Source: Pedobacter kyonggii
GTDB taxonomy: Bacteria > Bacteroidota > Bacteroidia > Sphingobacteriales > Sphingobacteriaceae
Assembly (NCBI RefSeq): GCF_004310665.1
Contig: NZ_SIXF01000001.1
Location: 496,001-560,000 of the forward strand
Direction of reading: 5' to 3'
Length of the DNA: 64,000 bases
Below are positions 30,265 through 39,092 of the stretch, one piece after another. Under the pieces are notes generated by a model. That model saw only the letters and a list, made by a program, of their open reading frames with translations, ran no database searches and had not been told where the DNA came from. The position numbers were made by a program, and so were the translations under genes. Each line of letters begins with the position of its first letter. Position 1 is the first letter of the stretch.

Positions 30265-32955
30265 CTATTTAACATCATAAGTGTAAACTTTTCTTGCCAA
30301 ATGCCCTATAGCGTCTATTCCTTCTATTACTACACGGTAGGTTCCAGGCTCGTCTGCATTATAAAATTCGAATTGTGTTTTTCCATCTTTATCTGTAACA
30401 ACCTGTGGATTCCAATAAATAGTTGTTCTTAAATCGGCCCTGCTACTTGAGCTTGCCGCATCGTATTTTGGTGAATAAAACTCTCTTGAAATCGTAAATC
30501 CTTGTGGATTAAACGTTACAATTCCCGGTGCATACCGGTTGGTACTTCTACCTCCATCGCCACGTTTAGTAGTGATAATAATTACACCTCCACCACCTTG
30601 CGAACCATAAATGGCCGTATTGCCGATGCTTTTTAAAAGTTCAATAGATTCTACATCGTTAGGATTAACATTATCCAAAAAATCGGCTTCCATCTGCATG
30701 CCATCAACAATAATATTAATAGGTTGATTTTGACTACGCATTAAGTATGGCACGTTACCTCTAAATATTACTCCGGGCAGTCTGCCCTGTAAACATTGCG
30801 ATAAGGTAATGCAGGTAGATAGCTGATCGGCTGTCATCACGAAATCGGCTCTTCCGGCACCATTTAGGTTGGATGAATTTTTCGCTGGGTTTTTCTTTTC
30901 AGTAATGGTTACTTCTTCGAGTTTAATTGTCCGCTCTAGCAAGCCTAAACGGGTCATCTCATTAAAATAGTTATCGCTTTCTTTAATATACTTCATCAAA
31001 GTATTATTCACATTGATATCTACATCGGCTCCATTTTTATTCTTGGTTACAATCTGCCCAGGAACGATATCAAGATTAATATCTACAAACTTCCTTTCTG
31101 TTTTAGTTCTTGCCTGAACAACAAATTTTGTACTATCGCCAAAACTTAAATTATCGAAAACAAATTTTCCTTCGGCATTGGTTACCGTATCCAAAATGGC
31201 TACCGTTCCTTTTGTAGCCATTAGCATTACCTTACCACCTGGTACAGGTTTATTACCCCTCATTACCGTTCCGCTAATGGTAATAGACTGCTCGGGTTTA
31301 TAAGTAATGTTCGGGCCAACATTATTGATGATATTTCTCCAGAGAAATCTTCTCCAGCCCTGGGTAAGCATTAAGTTATCGAGTTCCTTTTGTGTTTGAA
31401 GATCATCCTTTAAAAAATAATGGTTAGGTTTTTCTACATAGCCGCTCAAATCAGAGGTAAGTAATAACGAGGAGAGGATATTCGACTCATTATTTTCATC
31501 AGGTGTTACTTTTGCCAAGTTGGTTACAGCAACCGAAAAACTACCTAAAACGGGTTTGCTATCATTAGTAGCATTGAAAGTAAAGGCTGCTTTCCCTCTT
31601 TTTGCGCTAGAAACTCCAGATGAATTAAGTGATACATCAATTAACTCAGACTTGTTATTAATAAAAACCAACCGCTCTGCTAAAGGTTGATTGGTGCTTG
31701 AAAATAAAGTAAACTGCACAATGCCAGTTGGCAGGTTCTTTTTTGGAATATTAGCCACTAGTACCTGTTTATCCATTTTAGCTTTGGAGCCATAATATAC
31801 ATTGCCACCATGCTGTGCAACAACTTTTAGTTCTTCGCCATTTACAAGATCGGCACTGGCCATAATTTTAACCACCACTTTACCTGTATCTAAAGCATTT
31901 ACAGAAAGTGCATAACCACTTTTAACGGCCAAAGGTAATTTCAACGTTTTTTCTGATCCATCCTTAAATTTAACTTTTGCAGAATATGATTTCCCGGCCT
32001 GGTTGTTAAACACAAAGTTACCCATACCTAAATAATTGGTGGCAAAACTGGTTACTTCATTTCCCCCTTCTTCTACTATAGTTCCTTCTACATCTTCACC
32101 GCGGCCATCGGCATTAACTGCTTTAATGGCAACTTTTTGCGGCAATTCTTCAACAAGCGTTCCCCCCTCTGGCATAAACTGTACATCAACATTGTTAGAC
32201 GTAGAAGTGATCGGGATAGATTTGATTACTTTTTGTTTATTATCCAGCGCGATGGTAGCAATAATCTTCCCTGATTTATTTTGGAAAGATTGATTGTTTG
32301 TGAAGCTAATTACCGCATCACCAGTCAAACTTGTTTTAACTTTGCCCTTTGTTATGGTACGATAATCTAACTGAACTTCATAACTTACTTCATTTTCACT
32401 GTAGGCTACACCATTTTTATCTTCAAAATGAACTGTTGCCGTTACTTTATCTGCAGTGTTTTCTTTGGTAAAACTGTAAGAAGTTTTTGTAAAAACTTTG
32501 TTAGCCCAGCTATTTCCGATCTTGATTGTCTTATCGTAAAAGAATTCAGTACCAAAATTCCTCATGTAGTTGGTATAGGCCCTAATTCTATAATTGCCCT
32601 CGCCAAGTGAATCTGTTAACTTAAAATCGCCCCAGGTAATTCCTCCCATAATGGGTAACTTAACCAGTTTCTTTAGCGAATCTTTTTCATTGATCAGCTC
32701 CACATACAGGATCTTACTAATGCCCGAAGGGGCCGAAGTCTTCGTATTCACCACATAGGCTTTGAACCAAATATCATCGCCAATGGCATAATAAGGCTTA
32801 TCTAAGTGAAGGTGAACTTTTTCTTGTGGATATTTACTGGTGTAATCTTCGAGTTTTTGCAAGAGCTGACCAAATGGATCATCATCCATTTTAAATGCGG
32901 CAAAAACAATAAGTAGAGATAGAAAACTGATTGCGAGAGTAATTTTGAGTTTCAT
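30265..32955 (-). CDS. Exported MG2-like / carboxypeptidase-regulatory-like / TonB-plug protein
   Basis: The protein is about 896 aa from the Met at 32955, where a signal peptide LKITLAISFLSLLIVFAAF starts; a frame extends 10 codons further upstream. After it comes a macroglobulin-type segment (QEKVHLHLDKPYYAIGDDIW and KAYVVNTKT), several beta-sandwich repeats, a carboxypeptidase-regulatory-like domain (ISGTVMRGNKPVPGGKVMLM), and near the C-terminus a TonB-receptor plug: QCLQGRLPGVIFRG, INIIVDGMQMEADFL, ESIELLKSIGNTAIYGSQGG and GVIIITTKRG. No beta barrel follows. A final beta domain ends the chain. Such proteins are frequent in Bacteroidota and presumably periplasmic; the function is unknown. 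Confidence 0.85.
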   Translation of the reverse strand: MKLKITLAISFLSLLIVFAAFKMDDDPFGQLLQKLEDYTSKYPQEKVHLHLDKPYYAIGDDIWFKAYVVNTKTSAPSGISKILYVELINEKDSLKKLVKLPIMGGITWGDFKLTDSLGEGNYRIRAYTNYMRNFGTEFFYDKTIKIGNSWANKVFTKTSYSFTKENTADKVTATVHFEDKNGVAYSENEVSYEVQLDYRTITKGKVKTSLTGDAVISFTNNQSFQNKSGKIIATIALDNKQKVIKSIPITSTSNNVDVQFMPEGGTLVEELPQKVAIKAVNADGRGEDVEGTIVEEGGNEVTSFATNYLGMGNFVFNNQAGKSYSAKVKFKDGSEKTLKLPLAVKSGYALSVNALDTGKVVVKIMASADLVNGEELKVVAQHGGNVYYGSKAKMDKQVLVANIPKKNLPTGIVQFTLFSSTNQPLAERLVFINNKSELIDVSLNSSGVSSAKRGKAAFTFNATNDSKPVLGSFSVAVTNLAKVTPDENNESNILSSLLLTSDLSGYVEKPNHYFLKDDLQTQKELDNLMLTQGWRRFLWRNIINNVGPNITYKPEQSITISGTVMRGNKPVPGGKVMLMATKGTVAILDTVTNAEGKFVFDNLSFGDSTKFVVQARTKTERKFVDINLDIVPGQIVTKNKNGADVDINVNNTLMKYIKESDNYFNEMTRLGLLERTIKLEEVTITEKKNPAKNSSNLNGAGRADFVMTADQLSTCITLSQCLQGRLPGVIFRGNVPYLMRSQNQPINIIVDGMQMEADFLDNVNPNDVESIELLKSIGNTAIYGSQGGGGVIIITTKRGDGGRSTNRYAPGIVTFNPQGFTISREFYSPKYDAASSSSRADLRTTIYWNPQVVTDKDGKTQFEFYNADEPGTYRVVIEGIDAIGHLARKVYTYDVK

Positions 32956-33132
32956 GTGGTTTGGTAACAAATAAATATGTGTCAAGGTACAAAACCTAAG
33001 GCATATTTTTATGAAGATACCATGAAATTTAGTTTCACTTCTAAATTTTTAGTTCACAGTTAAAGAAACACATTAATTTATCAATATAGATTTGAAAATG
33101 AAGGATTAAGTGTGCTTGACCTTATCCGTCCG

Positions 33133-33490
33133 TTGTTCATAAACCCGACAGCGGCCCAAAGCACATTGGATTTCATTTCCAAAAAGAAAAATATTCTTTT
33201 AGGCTATTGATTTGGAAATGAGAGGTTCTGATCACTTGGCCTCACCAGCCCCGCTTTTGTTTCTGCCGATGAAAAATCGGCATTCACGACAATCGGGTTC
33301 AGGAACAATGTTTGGACCACGGAGAACAGACTGCCAATCATAAACCCGACAGCAGCGGCGGCTCCCGATTCTTCTATTGGACCTTAGCGAATGGCGGGGC
33401 TACAGCGGCCAAATGCACAAGGTTTTCATTTCCAAAAAAACAAAAAACATTCTTTTTAGGCTCAGTGATTTGCAAATGGGTGGTCTAAAA
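33133..33490 (+). repeat. Dispersed GC-rich intergenic repeat, copy 2 plus partial copy 3
   Basis: The order of blocks seen at 4226-4480 recurs here: CCCGACAGCGGCCCAAAGCAC, TTCATTTCCAAAAAG, GATTTGGAAATGAGAGGTTC, AATCGGGTTCAGGAACAATG, GGAGAACAGA and AATCATAAACCCGACAGCAG. A third, partial unit follows in tandem from about 33337, with GCGAATGGCGGGGCTACAGC and TTTGCAAATGGG. The unit also holds a GCCGATGAAAAATCGGC hairpin. The remaining gap between the MG2-like gene and dcd (32956-33132) shows nothing. Confidence 0.7.
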
Positions 33491-33521
33491 GCAATCTGAC
33501 AGTTAACCGATTAGCAAATTG

Positions 33522-34058
33522 TTAAAACTTATTCTTCCACATCATGCTTTCTACCGGCCGGGTGGTTTTGTTGTTGTACTTAGCATTACCTTTTGAATTG
33601 TACATCGTTTCGATCTTACCTTCAACAACAAAGTAAATCAATTGGCCAATAGGCATTCCGGCATAAATTTTTACAGGTTGTGCTACTGATATTTCTAAAG
33701 TCCAGGTATTACAAAAACCAACATCACCTTTACCTGCTGTTGCATGAATATCGATCCCTAAACGGCCGGTACTGCTTTTACCCTCTAAAAAAGGCACATG
33801 CCCATGCGTTTCGGTATATTCTACTGTAACACCAAGATATAGTGTGCCTGGATGAAGGACATAGCCATCTTTAGGGATTTCGAAATGTTCGATTTCATTG
33901 TGAGCCTTCGCATCAAGCACACGGCTCTTATAAGTAGCCAGGTATTTTCCCAAATGAACATCATACGAGTTGGTTCCTAAACATTCGCGTTTAAAAGGCT
34001 CAATGATGATTGTTCCCTTCTCAATTTCTTCTAATATCCTGCTATCAGATAATATCAT
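33522..34058 (-). CDS. dcd: dCTP deaminase
   Basis: Dcd deaminates dCTP to dUTP, supplying the precursor of dTMP. The 178-aa protein has ECLGTNSYDVHLGKYL near residues 25-40, the active-site FLEGKSSTGRLGIDIHATAG with the catalytic Glu-containing region, and GDVGFCNTWTLEISV. Length matches the trimeric dCTP deaminase/dUTPase fold. Whether it also hydrolyses dUTP (bifunctional type) cannot be decided by eye. It is divergent from the phosphopantetheinyl transferase gene across 71 nt. Confidence 0.95.
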   Translation of the reverse strand: MILSDSRILEEIEKGTIIIEPFKRECLGTNSYDVHLGKYLATYKSRVLDAKAHNEIEHFEIPKDGYVLHPGTLYLGVTVEYTETHGHVPFLEGKSSTGRLGIDIHATAGKGDVGFCNTWTLEISVAQPVKIYAGMPIGQLIYFVVEGKIETMYNSKGNAKYNNKTTRPVESMMWKNKF

Positions 34059-34071
34059 TTTTATACGTATT

Positions 34072-34107
34072 TTTGGCCTAAATTATCATTTATTTAAGAT
34101 AATTTTG
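34072..34107 (+). promoter_or_regulatory. Possible promoter for the PPTase-lipB run
   Basis: TTTG (34072-34075) and TAATTTTG (34100-34107) fit the two boxes, with a spacer of 24 nt that is a little long. Predicted transcription would start about 15 nt before the start codon at 34130. Confidence 0.45.
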
Positions 34108-34129
34108 CATGTAATCTCCAATTTAATCA

Positions 34130-34777
34130 ATGCCAATAATTTACAATAAAAATATTGATCAGCATTCTGTTTTAGCAATTTGGAAAATTGAAGAAACGGA
34201 GGAAGAGTTGTTGGCCGGACTGCAGCTTAAGCAGCATGAACATGATATTATTTCGTCGTTAAACAGCGGCAAGCGGTTACTGCACTGGTTAAGCACGAGA
34301 TTGCTATTGAGAACAATGCTTAATACAACCGAGTATATCGATTGTCAGTTTGATGAACACGGCAAACCCTATCTGGTTAACTTCGACTATCATATTTCGT
34401 TAAGCCATTCTTATGATTATGCTGCCGTAATGATTAGCAAAGACCATGCTGTGGGTGTTGATATTGAACTGATTAAGCACAAGATAAAAAGCATTAAACA
34501 CAAGTTTTTAAGCGATGTAGAGCTTGCCCAGAAACAGATTGGCGATAATACGGATGGCCTATATGTTGCATGGTGTGCTAAAGAAGCTATTTACAAATGG
34601 CACGGCAAAAAGGGTTTAGAATTTAAACAGCATATCCATATTAAACCCTTTAAGCTAAAAAACGAAGGCTCACTAAATGCATTGGTAGAACTGCCAACAG
34701 GTACGCGAGAACTGACCGTTAATTACTTTAAAACTAAAGACAGTTACATGTTAGGCTATGTAGCCAGCAATTCTTAA
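34130..34777 (+). CDS. 4'-phosphopantetheinyl transferase superfamily protein
   Basis: This enzyme type moves phosphopantetheine from CoA onto a Ser of carrier proteins. The 215-aa protein is of the Sfp/pseudodimer class: HISLSHSYDYAAVMISKDHA, the magnesium motif VGVDIELI (about residues 105-112) and the signature WCAKEAIYKWHGKKGLEF (about 140-157), where Glu is metal-bound. Target carrier proteins are unknown; no polyketide or peptide synthase is near. lipB begins 11 nt after its stop, and both act on carrier-protein-linked fatty acid metabolism. Confidence 0.92.
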   Translation: MPIIYNKNIDQHSVLAIWKIEETEEELLAGLQLKQHEHDIISSLNSGKRLLHWLSTRLLLRTMLNTTEYIDCQFDEHGKPYLVNFDYHISLSHSYDYAAVMISKDHAVGVDIELIKHKIKSIKHKFLSDVELAQKQIGDNTDGLYVAWCAKEAIYKWHGKKGLEFKQHIHIKPFKLKNEGSLNALVELPTGTRELTVNYFKTKDSYMLGYVASNS

Positions 34778-34788
34778 AATAAATAGAG

Positions 34789-35517
34789 ATGAACGAGACA
34801 GCGGAAAAAGCAATTGCAATAGATTTAAAGCCAACTATTTTTACAGACTGGGGCTTAACAGACTACCAGGAAGCCTGGGATAAACAGGAAGATTTGCTAA
34901 ATAAAACGGTGGCCATTAAAACAGAAAACCGCGTAAACAACAGTAATAAGCCGACCCCGAACCATCTTGTATTTTGCGAGCACCCGCATGTTTATACTTT
35001 AGGTAAAAGCGGGCATCCCGAAAATTTATTGTTGGATGAGCAGGGATTAAAAGATAAACAAGCAACCTACTATAAAATAAACCGGGGTGGCGATATCACT
35101 TATCATGGCCCAGGGCAACTAGTGGGCTACCCTATTCTTGATCTTGATAATTTCTTTACCGATATCCATTTATATCTACGCACACTGGAAGAAGCCGTTA
35201 TCCTTACCTTAAAAGATTATGGGATAGAAGCTGGCCGTTATCCTGGTTTTACAGGGGTGTGGTTAGATGCCGATAACAAAAAGGCCCGTAAAATATGTGC
35301 TATGGGCGTTCGTTGCAGCCGTTGGGTTACCATGCATGGTTTTGCATTTAATGTAAATGTAGATTTAGATTATTTTAAAAATATTGTGCCCTGCGGCATT
35401 GATGATAAAGCCGTAACTTCTTTAGCAAAGGAGCTTGGTTATCATCTTGATATGGAAGAGGTTAAAGGAAAATTAAAGAATCACATTGCCCAACTCTTTA
35501 AAATGCAGCTGATTTAA
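34789..35517 (+). CDS. lipB: Octanoyl-[acyl-carrier-protein]--protein N-octanoyltransferase
   Basis: LipB transfers octanoate from acyl-ACP to the lipoyl domains of 2-oxoacid dehydrogenases and GcvH. The 242-aa protein has the family motif RGGDITYHGPGQLVGYPILD (about residues 98-117), the catalytic Lys in ARKICAMGVRCSRWVTMHGF and the catalytic Cys in IVPCGIDDKAVTSL. Length is normal for the Bacteroidota enzyme. It follows the PPTase gene by 11 nt and precedes a lipoprotein hydrolase by 45 nt on the same strand. lipA is not in the window. Confidence 0.96.
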   Translation: MNETAEKAIAIDLKPTIFTDWGLTDYQEAWDKQEDLLNKTVAIKTENRVNNSNKPTPNHLVFCEHPHVYTLGKSGHPENLLLDEQGLKDKQATYYKINRGGDITYHGPGQLVGYPILDLDNFFTDIHLYLRTLEEAVILTLKDYGIEAGRYPGFTGVWLDADNKKARKICAMGVRCSRWVTMHGFAFNVNVDLDYFKNIVPCGIDDKAVTSLAKELGYHLDMEEVKGKLKNHIAQLFKMQLI

Positions 35518-35562
35518 CTAGCTGGATAAAACTAAACGGAACGCTAATTCGTAGATTAAGCT

Positions 35563-36288
35563 ATGAAGATTTTATTAAGCGCCATTTTATTTTCTTTCTT
35601 AACTTCGGGCTGTACAAAACAACAGCCTATGCCCATTGAACCAGTTATCGATCGAACAAAAGCTTCACCAAACGGAGAAGGTAATTTTACATATCTGGCA
35701 CTTGGCGATTCTTATACGATTGGCGAATCAGTTAAACGGGCAGAATCTTTTCCTTATCAGCTTCAAAGTTTATTAAAAGCCCAAGGTAGCAGTGTAGCAA
35801 ATCCAAAAATTATTGCGGTTACCGGCTGGACCACAGACGAGCTGCAGGGCGCTATAAAAAAGGAGAATTTAACAGGCTCCTATAGTTTTGTTACGCTTTT
35901 GATTGGTGTAAACAATCAATATCGGGGTTATCCAATAAATACTTACAAAAAGGAGTTCACAGAATTGTTACAAACAGCAATCGCTTTTGCCGGAGGCAAC
36001 AAGAATAAGGTTTTTGTAGTTTCTATCCCAGATTGGGGCACTACGCCCTTTGGCAAAAGCTCGGGGCGAACCCCACAAACGATTGCCAATGAAATCGATA
36101 GCTTTAACACCGTAAACCAAGAAATAACGCTTTCAGCTGGTGTAAACTATACCGATATTACCCCTGCATCTCGAAATGCTGAAACAGATTTATCTTTGGT
36201 GGCAAGCGATGGATTGCATCCAAGTGCTAAAATGTACACCGAATGGGCAACCGCTTTATTATCAAAAGTGGCCAAAGTATTGAAATAA
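35563..36288 (+). CDS. SGNH/GDSL-type lipoprotein hydrolase
   Basis: The 241-aa protein has a lipoprotein signal (ILLSAILFSFLTSGC, lipidated Cys at residue 17) and an SGNH hydrolase domain: block I YLALGDSYTIGES with the nucleophile Ser, block II Gly in VTGWTTDELQ, block III TLLIGVNNQYRGY with the Asn, and block V DGLHPSAKMY with Asp and His of the triad. It is probably an outer-membrane or periplasmic esterase; the substrate is unknown. It lies 45 nt after lipB and may be read from the same transcript. Confidence 0.92.
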   Translation: MKILLSAILFSFLTSGCTKQQPMPIEPVIDRTKASPNGEGNFTYLALGDSYTIGESVKRAESFPYQLQSLLKAQGSSVANPKIIAVTGWTTDELQGAIKKENLTGSYSFVTLLIGVNNQYRGYPINTYKKEFTELLQTAIAFAGGNKNKVFVVSIPDWGTTPFGKSSGRTPQTIANEIDSFNTVNQEITLSAGVNYTDITPASRNAETDLSLVASDGLHPSAKMYTEWATALLSKVAKVLK

Positions 36289-36374
36289 TTAAACATTTGT
36301 TTATGCTGTTTTTAAATTAAAAAATATATTTTAGTTTAACTATTTAAATTAATCACCTTTAAAAACAGTAAATT

Positions 36375-36863
36375 ATGAATGAGTATGAATCAAGCGGAAT
36401 AGCCGCGGGTATTGGTCTGGTAGGCGGGATTATTTACCTGGCGGTAATTGTCCTGATGATTGTGGGCATGTGGAAAACCTTCGAAAAAGCCGGCAAACCA
36501 GGCTGGGCTGCAATTATTCCCATTTACAACTTAATTATTTTACTTGAAATCATTGGCAAACCAATGATCTGGATTTTATGGATGCTTATCCCCTGCGTAA
36601 ACATTGTATTCGGAATCTGGGCAACAAATCTATTAAGCAAGAGCTTCGGCAAATCAGAAGGCTTTACTGTTGGTTTAGTTATTTTTCCTTACATTTTTTG
36701 GCCAATTTTAGGTTTTAGCGATGCTAAATATTTAGGTCCTTCGGCAGCAGAAGCACAAAATGGCGGTTTTGGCAATAACCCATTCAACAATCCAAATAAT
36801 CCATTTAACAAACCATTCGGCAATCAAGACACTCCAAACGATACTCCTCCACCGGTAGTTTAA
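36375..36863 (+). CDS. DUF5684 family membrane protein
   Basis: The 162-aa protein has four membrane helices (about residues 11-33, 45-60, 66-85 and 93-117). The first loop reads WKTFEKAGKPGWAAIIPIYN, a hallmark of the DUF5684 / signal-peptidase-I-associated membrane family, and SKSFGKSEGFTVGL follows the third helix. The C-terminal tail is rich in Asn, Pro and Phe, with NNPFNNPNNPFNKPFG repeats. Function is unknown. The DUF2752 gene starts 7 nt after its stop, so both are probably translated from one mRNA. Confidence 0.85.
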   Translation: MNEYESSGIAAGIGLVGGIIYLAVIVLMIVGMWKTFEKAGKPGWAAIIPIYNLIILLEIIGKPMIWILWMLIPCVNIVFGIWATNLLSKSFGKSEGFTVGLVIFPYIFWPILGFSDAKYLGPSAAEAQNGGFGNNPFNNPNNPFNKPFGNQDTPNDTPPPVV

Positions 36864-36870
36864 TTCAAGG

Positions 36871-37197
36871 ATGTTTATCATATTTATATTTTGCAGCTTA
36901 ATCACCCTGGTTGATTGGCTGCAAAATCATTTAATCCCCTGCCCATTTAAAGCACTAACCGGAATCGATTGTCCGGGCTGTGGCTTTCAAAGATCTTTTA
37001 TCGCTCTTGTTCAAGGGGATTTATCAAAAAGCTGGTCGCTTTATCCACCCACCATTCCACTGTTGTTCTTGTTTATCTCAGCGGGCCTATTGTATAAATT
37101 CCAAATCAAACAACGTTCCCTTATTTTTAAAGTGTTGGTTATTGTAATCGGTAATTTTGTAATGATCAGCTATGTACACAAAATGTTTTTTAGCTAA
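36871..37197 (+). CDS. DUF2752 family membrane protein
   Basis: The 108-aa protein has three membrane helices and the DUF2752 signature CPFKALTGIDCPGCGFQRSF (residues 23-42), in which several Cys lie at the membrane edge next to a GxxR-type turn. The conserved Cys pairs suggest metal or redox chemistry but no function is established. It is the second gene of a pair with the DUF5684 protein and overlaps the convergent RDD gene by 4 nt at the stop codons. Confidence 0.88.
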   Translation: MFIIFIFCSLITLVDWLQNHLIPCPFKALTGIDCPGCGFQRSFIALVQGDLSKSWSLYPPTIPLLFLFISAGLLYKFQIKQRSLIFKVLVIVIGNFVMISYVHKMFFS

Positions 37198-37943
37198 ACA
37201 CTTATATTAGCGGTAAGGTGATTATAATCTTTTAATACCACCTCTAAAAACTGTAACTCGTTCATTCCACTCGGAATAGTTACAAAAATGTGTTCCTTGG
37301 TTTTGGCTGCCATGGCATAAATTAAATCGGCATTCCCTGTTTGGTAATAACCGGTTAACACTTCATGAATAAGTTCTATATCCCTATCGTTTAAATGCAG
37401 AACTTCTTTAAACTGCGGTTCGTATTCTTCAGGCAAATTAAAACTGAATGCCACATTAGAAAATTCAGTTCGTGGTTTAGTTTTAATCAGCGTTGTTTTA
37501 GCCAGTATATCGCCCAACCGCTGATGATTTTTTGTTACCGCTACCGAAACCAGCGCCACAACACCCCAGCCAAAAGGGAAGCCGAAATCAATCATCCGAA
37601 ATAACCACCTAAAAATATACTGCCCTATGGTCGGCTGTGTGCCATCAATGCTAATTACCTTTATCTTTAACACCTTCTTTCCCAAAGTTTGGCCATCCAT
37701 AGTGATTTCGCAAACCAGGTCGTAGAAAGCAAAAATTGCCAGGAAAATGAAGAAAACAACTATTGCAGCACTTCCCGACATCGCCATTTGTGCAGCGCCC
37801 ATTACTACTAAAGTAATTACAGCAAGAATTAGAAATCCAGCCAGATCGATACACCTTGCAGCTATACGCTCTCCAAGGCCAGCAATTTCGTAATCAATAT
37901 CAATATTTTGAGCAGTGCTAATTCTGATGCTATCCATATTCAA
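37194..37943 (-). CDS. RDD family membrane protein
   Basis: The 249-aa protein has an N-terminal RDD domain with the Arg-Asp pattern GLGERIAARCIDLAGFLILA (residues 22-41), two or three membrane helices, and the second conserved motif DGQTLGKKVLKIKV followed by FRWLFRMIDF. The C-terminal ~110 residues are soluble. RDD proteins next to SpoIIM, DUF4129, DUF4350, MoxR and DUF58 genes are a recurrent arrangement; here it is divergent from that operon (194 nt apart) and probably belongs to the same functional module, whose biochemical role is unknown. Confidence 0.9.
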   Translation of the reverse strand: MNMDSIRISTAQNIDIDYEIAGLGERIAARCIDLAGFLILAVITLVVMGAAQMAMSGSAAIVVFFIFLAIFAFYDLVCEITMDGQTLGKKVLKIKVISIDGTQPTIGQYIFRWLFRMIDFGFPFGWGVVALVSVAVTKNHQRLGDILAKTTLIKTKPRTEFSNVAFSFNLPEEYEPQFKEVLHLNDRDIELIHEVLTGYYQTGNADLIYAMAAKTKEHIFVTIPSGMNELQFLEVVLKDYNHLTANISV

Positions 37944-38039
37944 ACATAATTTTTTTTAAGGATATTAGCTGTAGGCAGATCTTTATTTTTTTTAAACTAA
38001 AGTTTTCTTATATTTTAATATTTAGATTGTTCATCTATG

Positions 38040-38047
38040 TATATTTG
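38040..38047 (+). promoter_or_regulatory. -7 promoter box upstream of the SpoIIM-DUF58 operon
   Basis: TATATTTG fits TAnnTTTG about 90 nt before the SpoIIM-like start. No clear -33 box at standard spacing. Confidence 0.45.
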
Positions 38048-38137
38048 TTCAGACTGGTTAATTGATCTGAAAATTATGTTGGTTTCATTTCCATAAAAAA
38101 TTAGCTATTTTAACCCGAGATTTGGTAAAGCCTTTAG

Positions 38138-39091
38138 ATGAGAGAAGCATTATTTGTTAAACAGAATTCGAAGAAGTGGCAACATTATGATTCCATGCAA
38201 CAGGCAAACCCTGATGAAGTGGCCAATCAGTTTATCGAAATAACCAACGATTTGGCTTACTCAAAAACATTTTATCCAAATTCGAAAACAACAGCCTATC
38301 TCAATGGCTTAGCCTCTAAATTACATCAATCCGTTTACAAAAACAAAAAGGAAAAATCGAACCGTTTTATCCATTTTTGGAAAACAGAGCTCCCCTTAAT
38401 ATTCCTGGAACACAGAAAACAGGTAGTTTATGCATTGGTTTTTTTCTTGGTTTCTTGTGCCATTGGTGCCTTATCAGCCAAATATGATGATACCTTTGTA
38501 CGATTGATCATGGGCGATGGTTATGTAAACATGACAAATGAAAACATTGCCAAAGGTGATCCATTTGGGGTTTATAAACAGCGTAACGAGTTAATGATGT
38601 TTATGCAAATTGGAGTTAATAATATTTATGTTGCGCTATATACCTTTGTTTTGGGCATTATATTTTCATTTGGGTCTATCGTTTCATTATTCAGAAATGG
38701 AGTGATGCTTGGCTCGTTCCAATATTTCTTTTTTAGTAAAGGCCTGGGCTTTCAATCGGTTCTGGTTATCTGGATTCACGGCACATTAGAAATATCGGCA
38801 ATTGTACTGGCTGGAGCTGCTGGTTTGATTTTAGGGAATAGCCTTTTATTTCCCAAAACCTATACGCGTATGGCTTCAGTTTTAAAAGGGGCCAAAGATG
38901 GATTAAAAATTGTAATTGGCCTGATACCGATTTTTATAGTTGCAGCATTTTTTGAAAGCTTTGTTACCCGACATACTGAAATGCCTGTATGGTTAAGTAT
39001 GTTCATTTTATTATCTTCTGCGGCTTTCATTATTTGGTATGTATTTATATACCCCATAAAAATCTACAATAAACAAACAACGCTAAATTAA
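38138..39091 (+). CDS. Stage II sporulation protein M-like membrane protein
   Basis: The 317-aa protein starts with a soluble helical segment (REALFVKQNSKKWQHYDSMQ) and then has five or six membrane helices, including VVYALVFFLVSCAIGALSAK and the SpoIIM-type FSFGSIVSLFRNGVMLGSFQ and VIWIHGTLEISAIVLAGAAG (HGxxE motif). Members outside spore formers have no link with sporulation; this organism is not expected to sporulate. It is the first gene of a tight run with the next four genes, where stops and starts are adjacent or overlapping. Confidence 0.9.
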   Translation: MREALFVKQNSKKWQHYDSMQQANPDEVANQFIEITNDLAYSKTFYPNSKTTAYLNGLASKLHQSVYKNKKEKSNRFIHFWKTELPLIFLEHRKQVVYALVFFLVSCAIGALSAKYDDTFVRLIMGDGYVNMTNENIAKGDPFGVYKQRNELMMFMQIGVNNIYVALYTFVLGIIFSFGSIVSLFRNGVMLGSFQYFFFSKGLGFQSVLVIWIHGTLEISAIVLAGAAGLILGNSLLFPKTYTRMASVLKGAKDGLKIVIGLIPIFIVAAFFESFVTRHTEMPVWLSMFILLSSAAFIIWYVFIYPIKIYNKQTTLN

Positions 39092-39092
39092 C

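Noticed and set aside
38138..39091. Sporulation gene suggested by the SpoIIM name
   Set aside because: The context is a MoxR/DUF58 module and no other sporulation gene is present; the name reflects fold family only.
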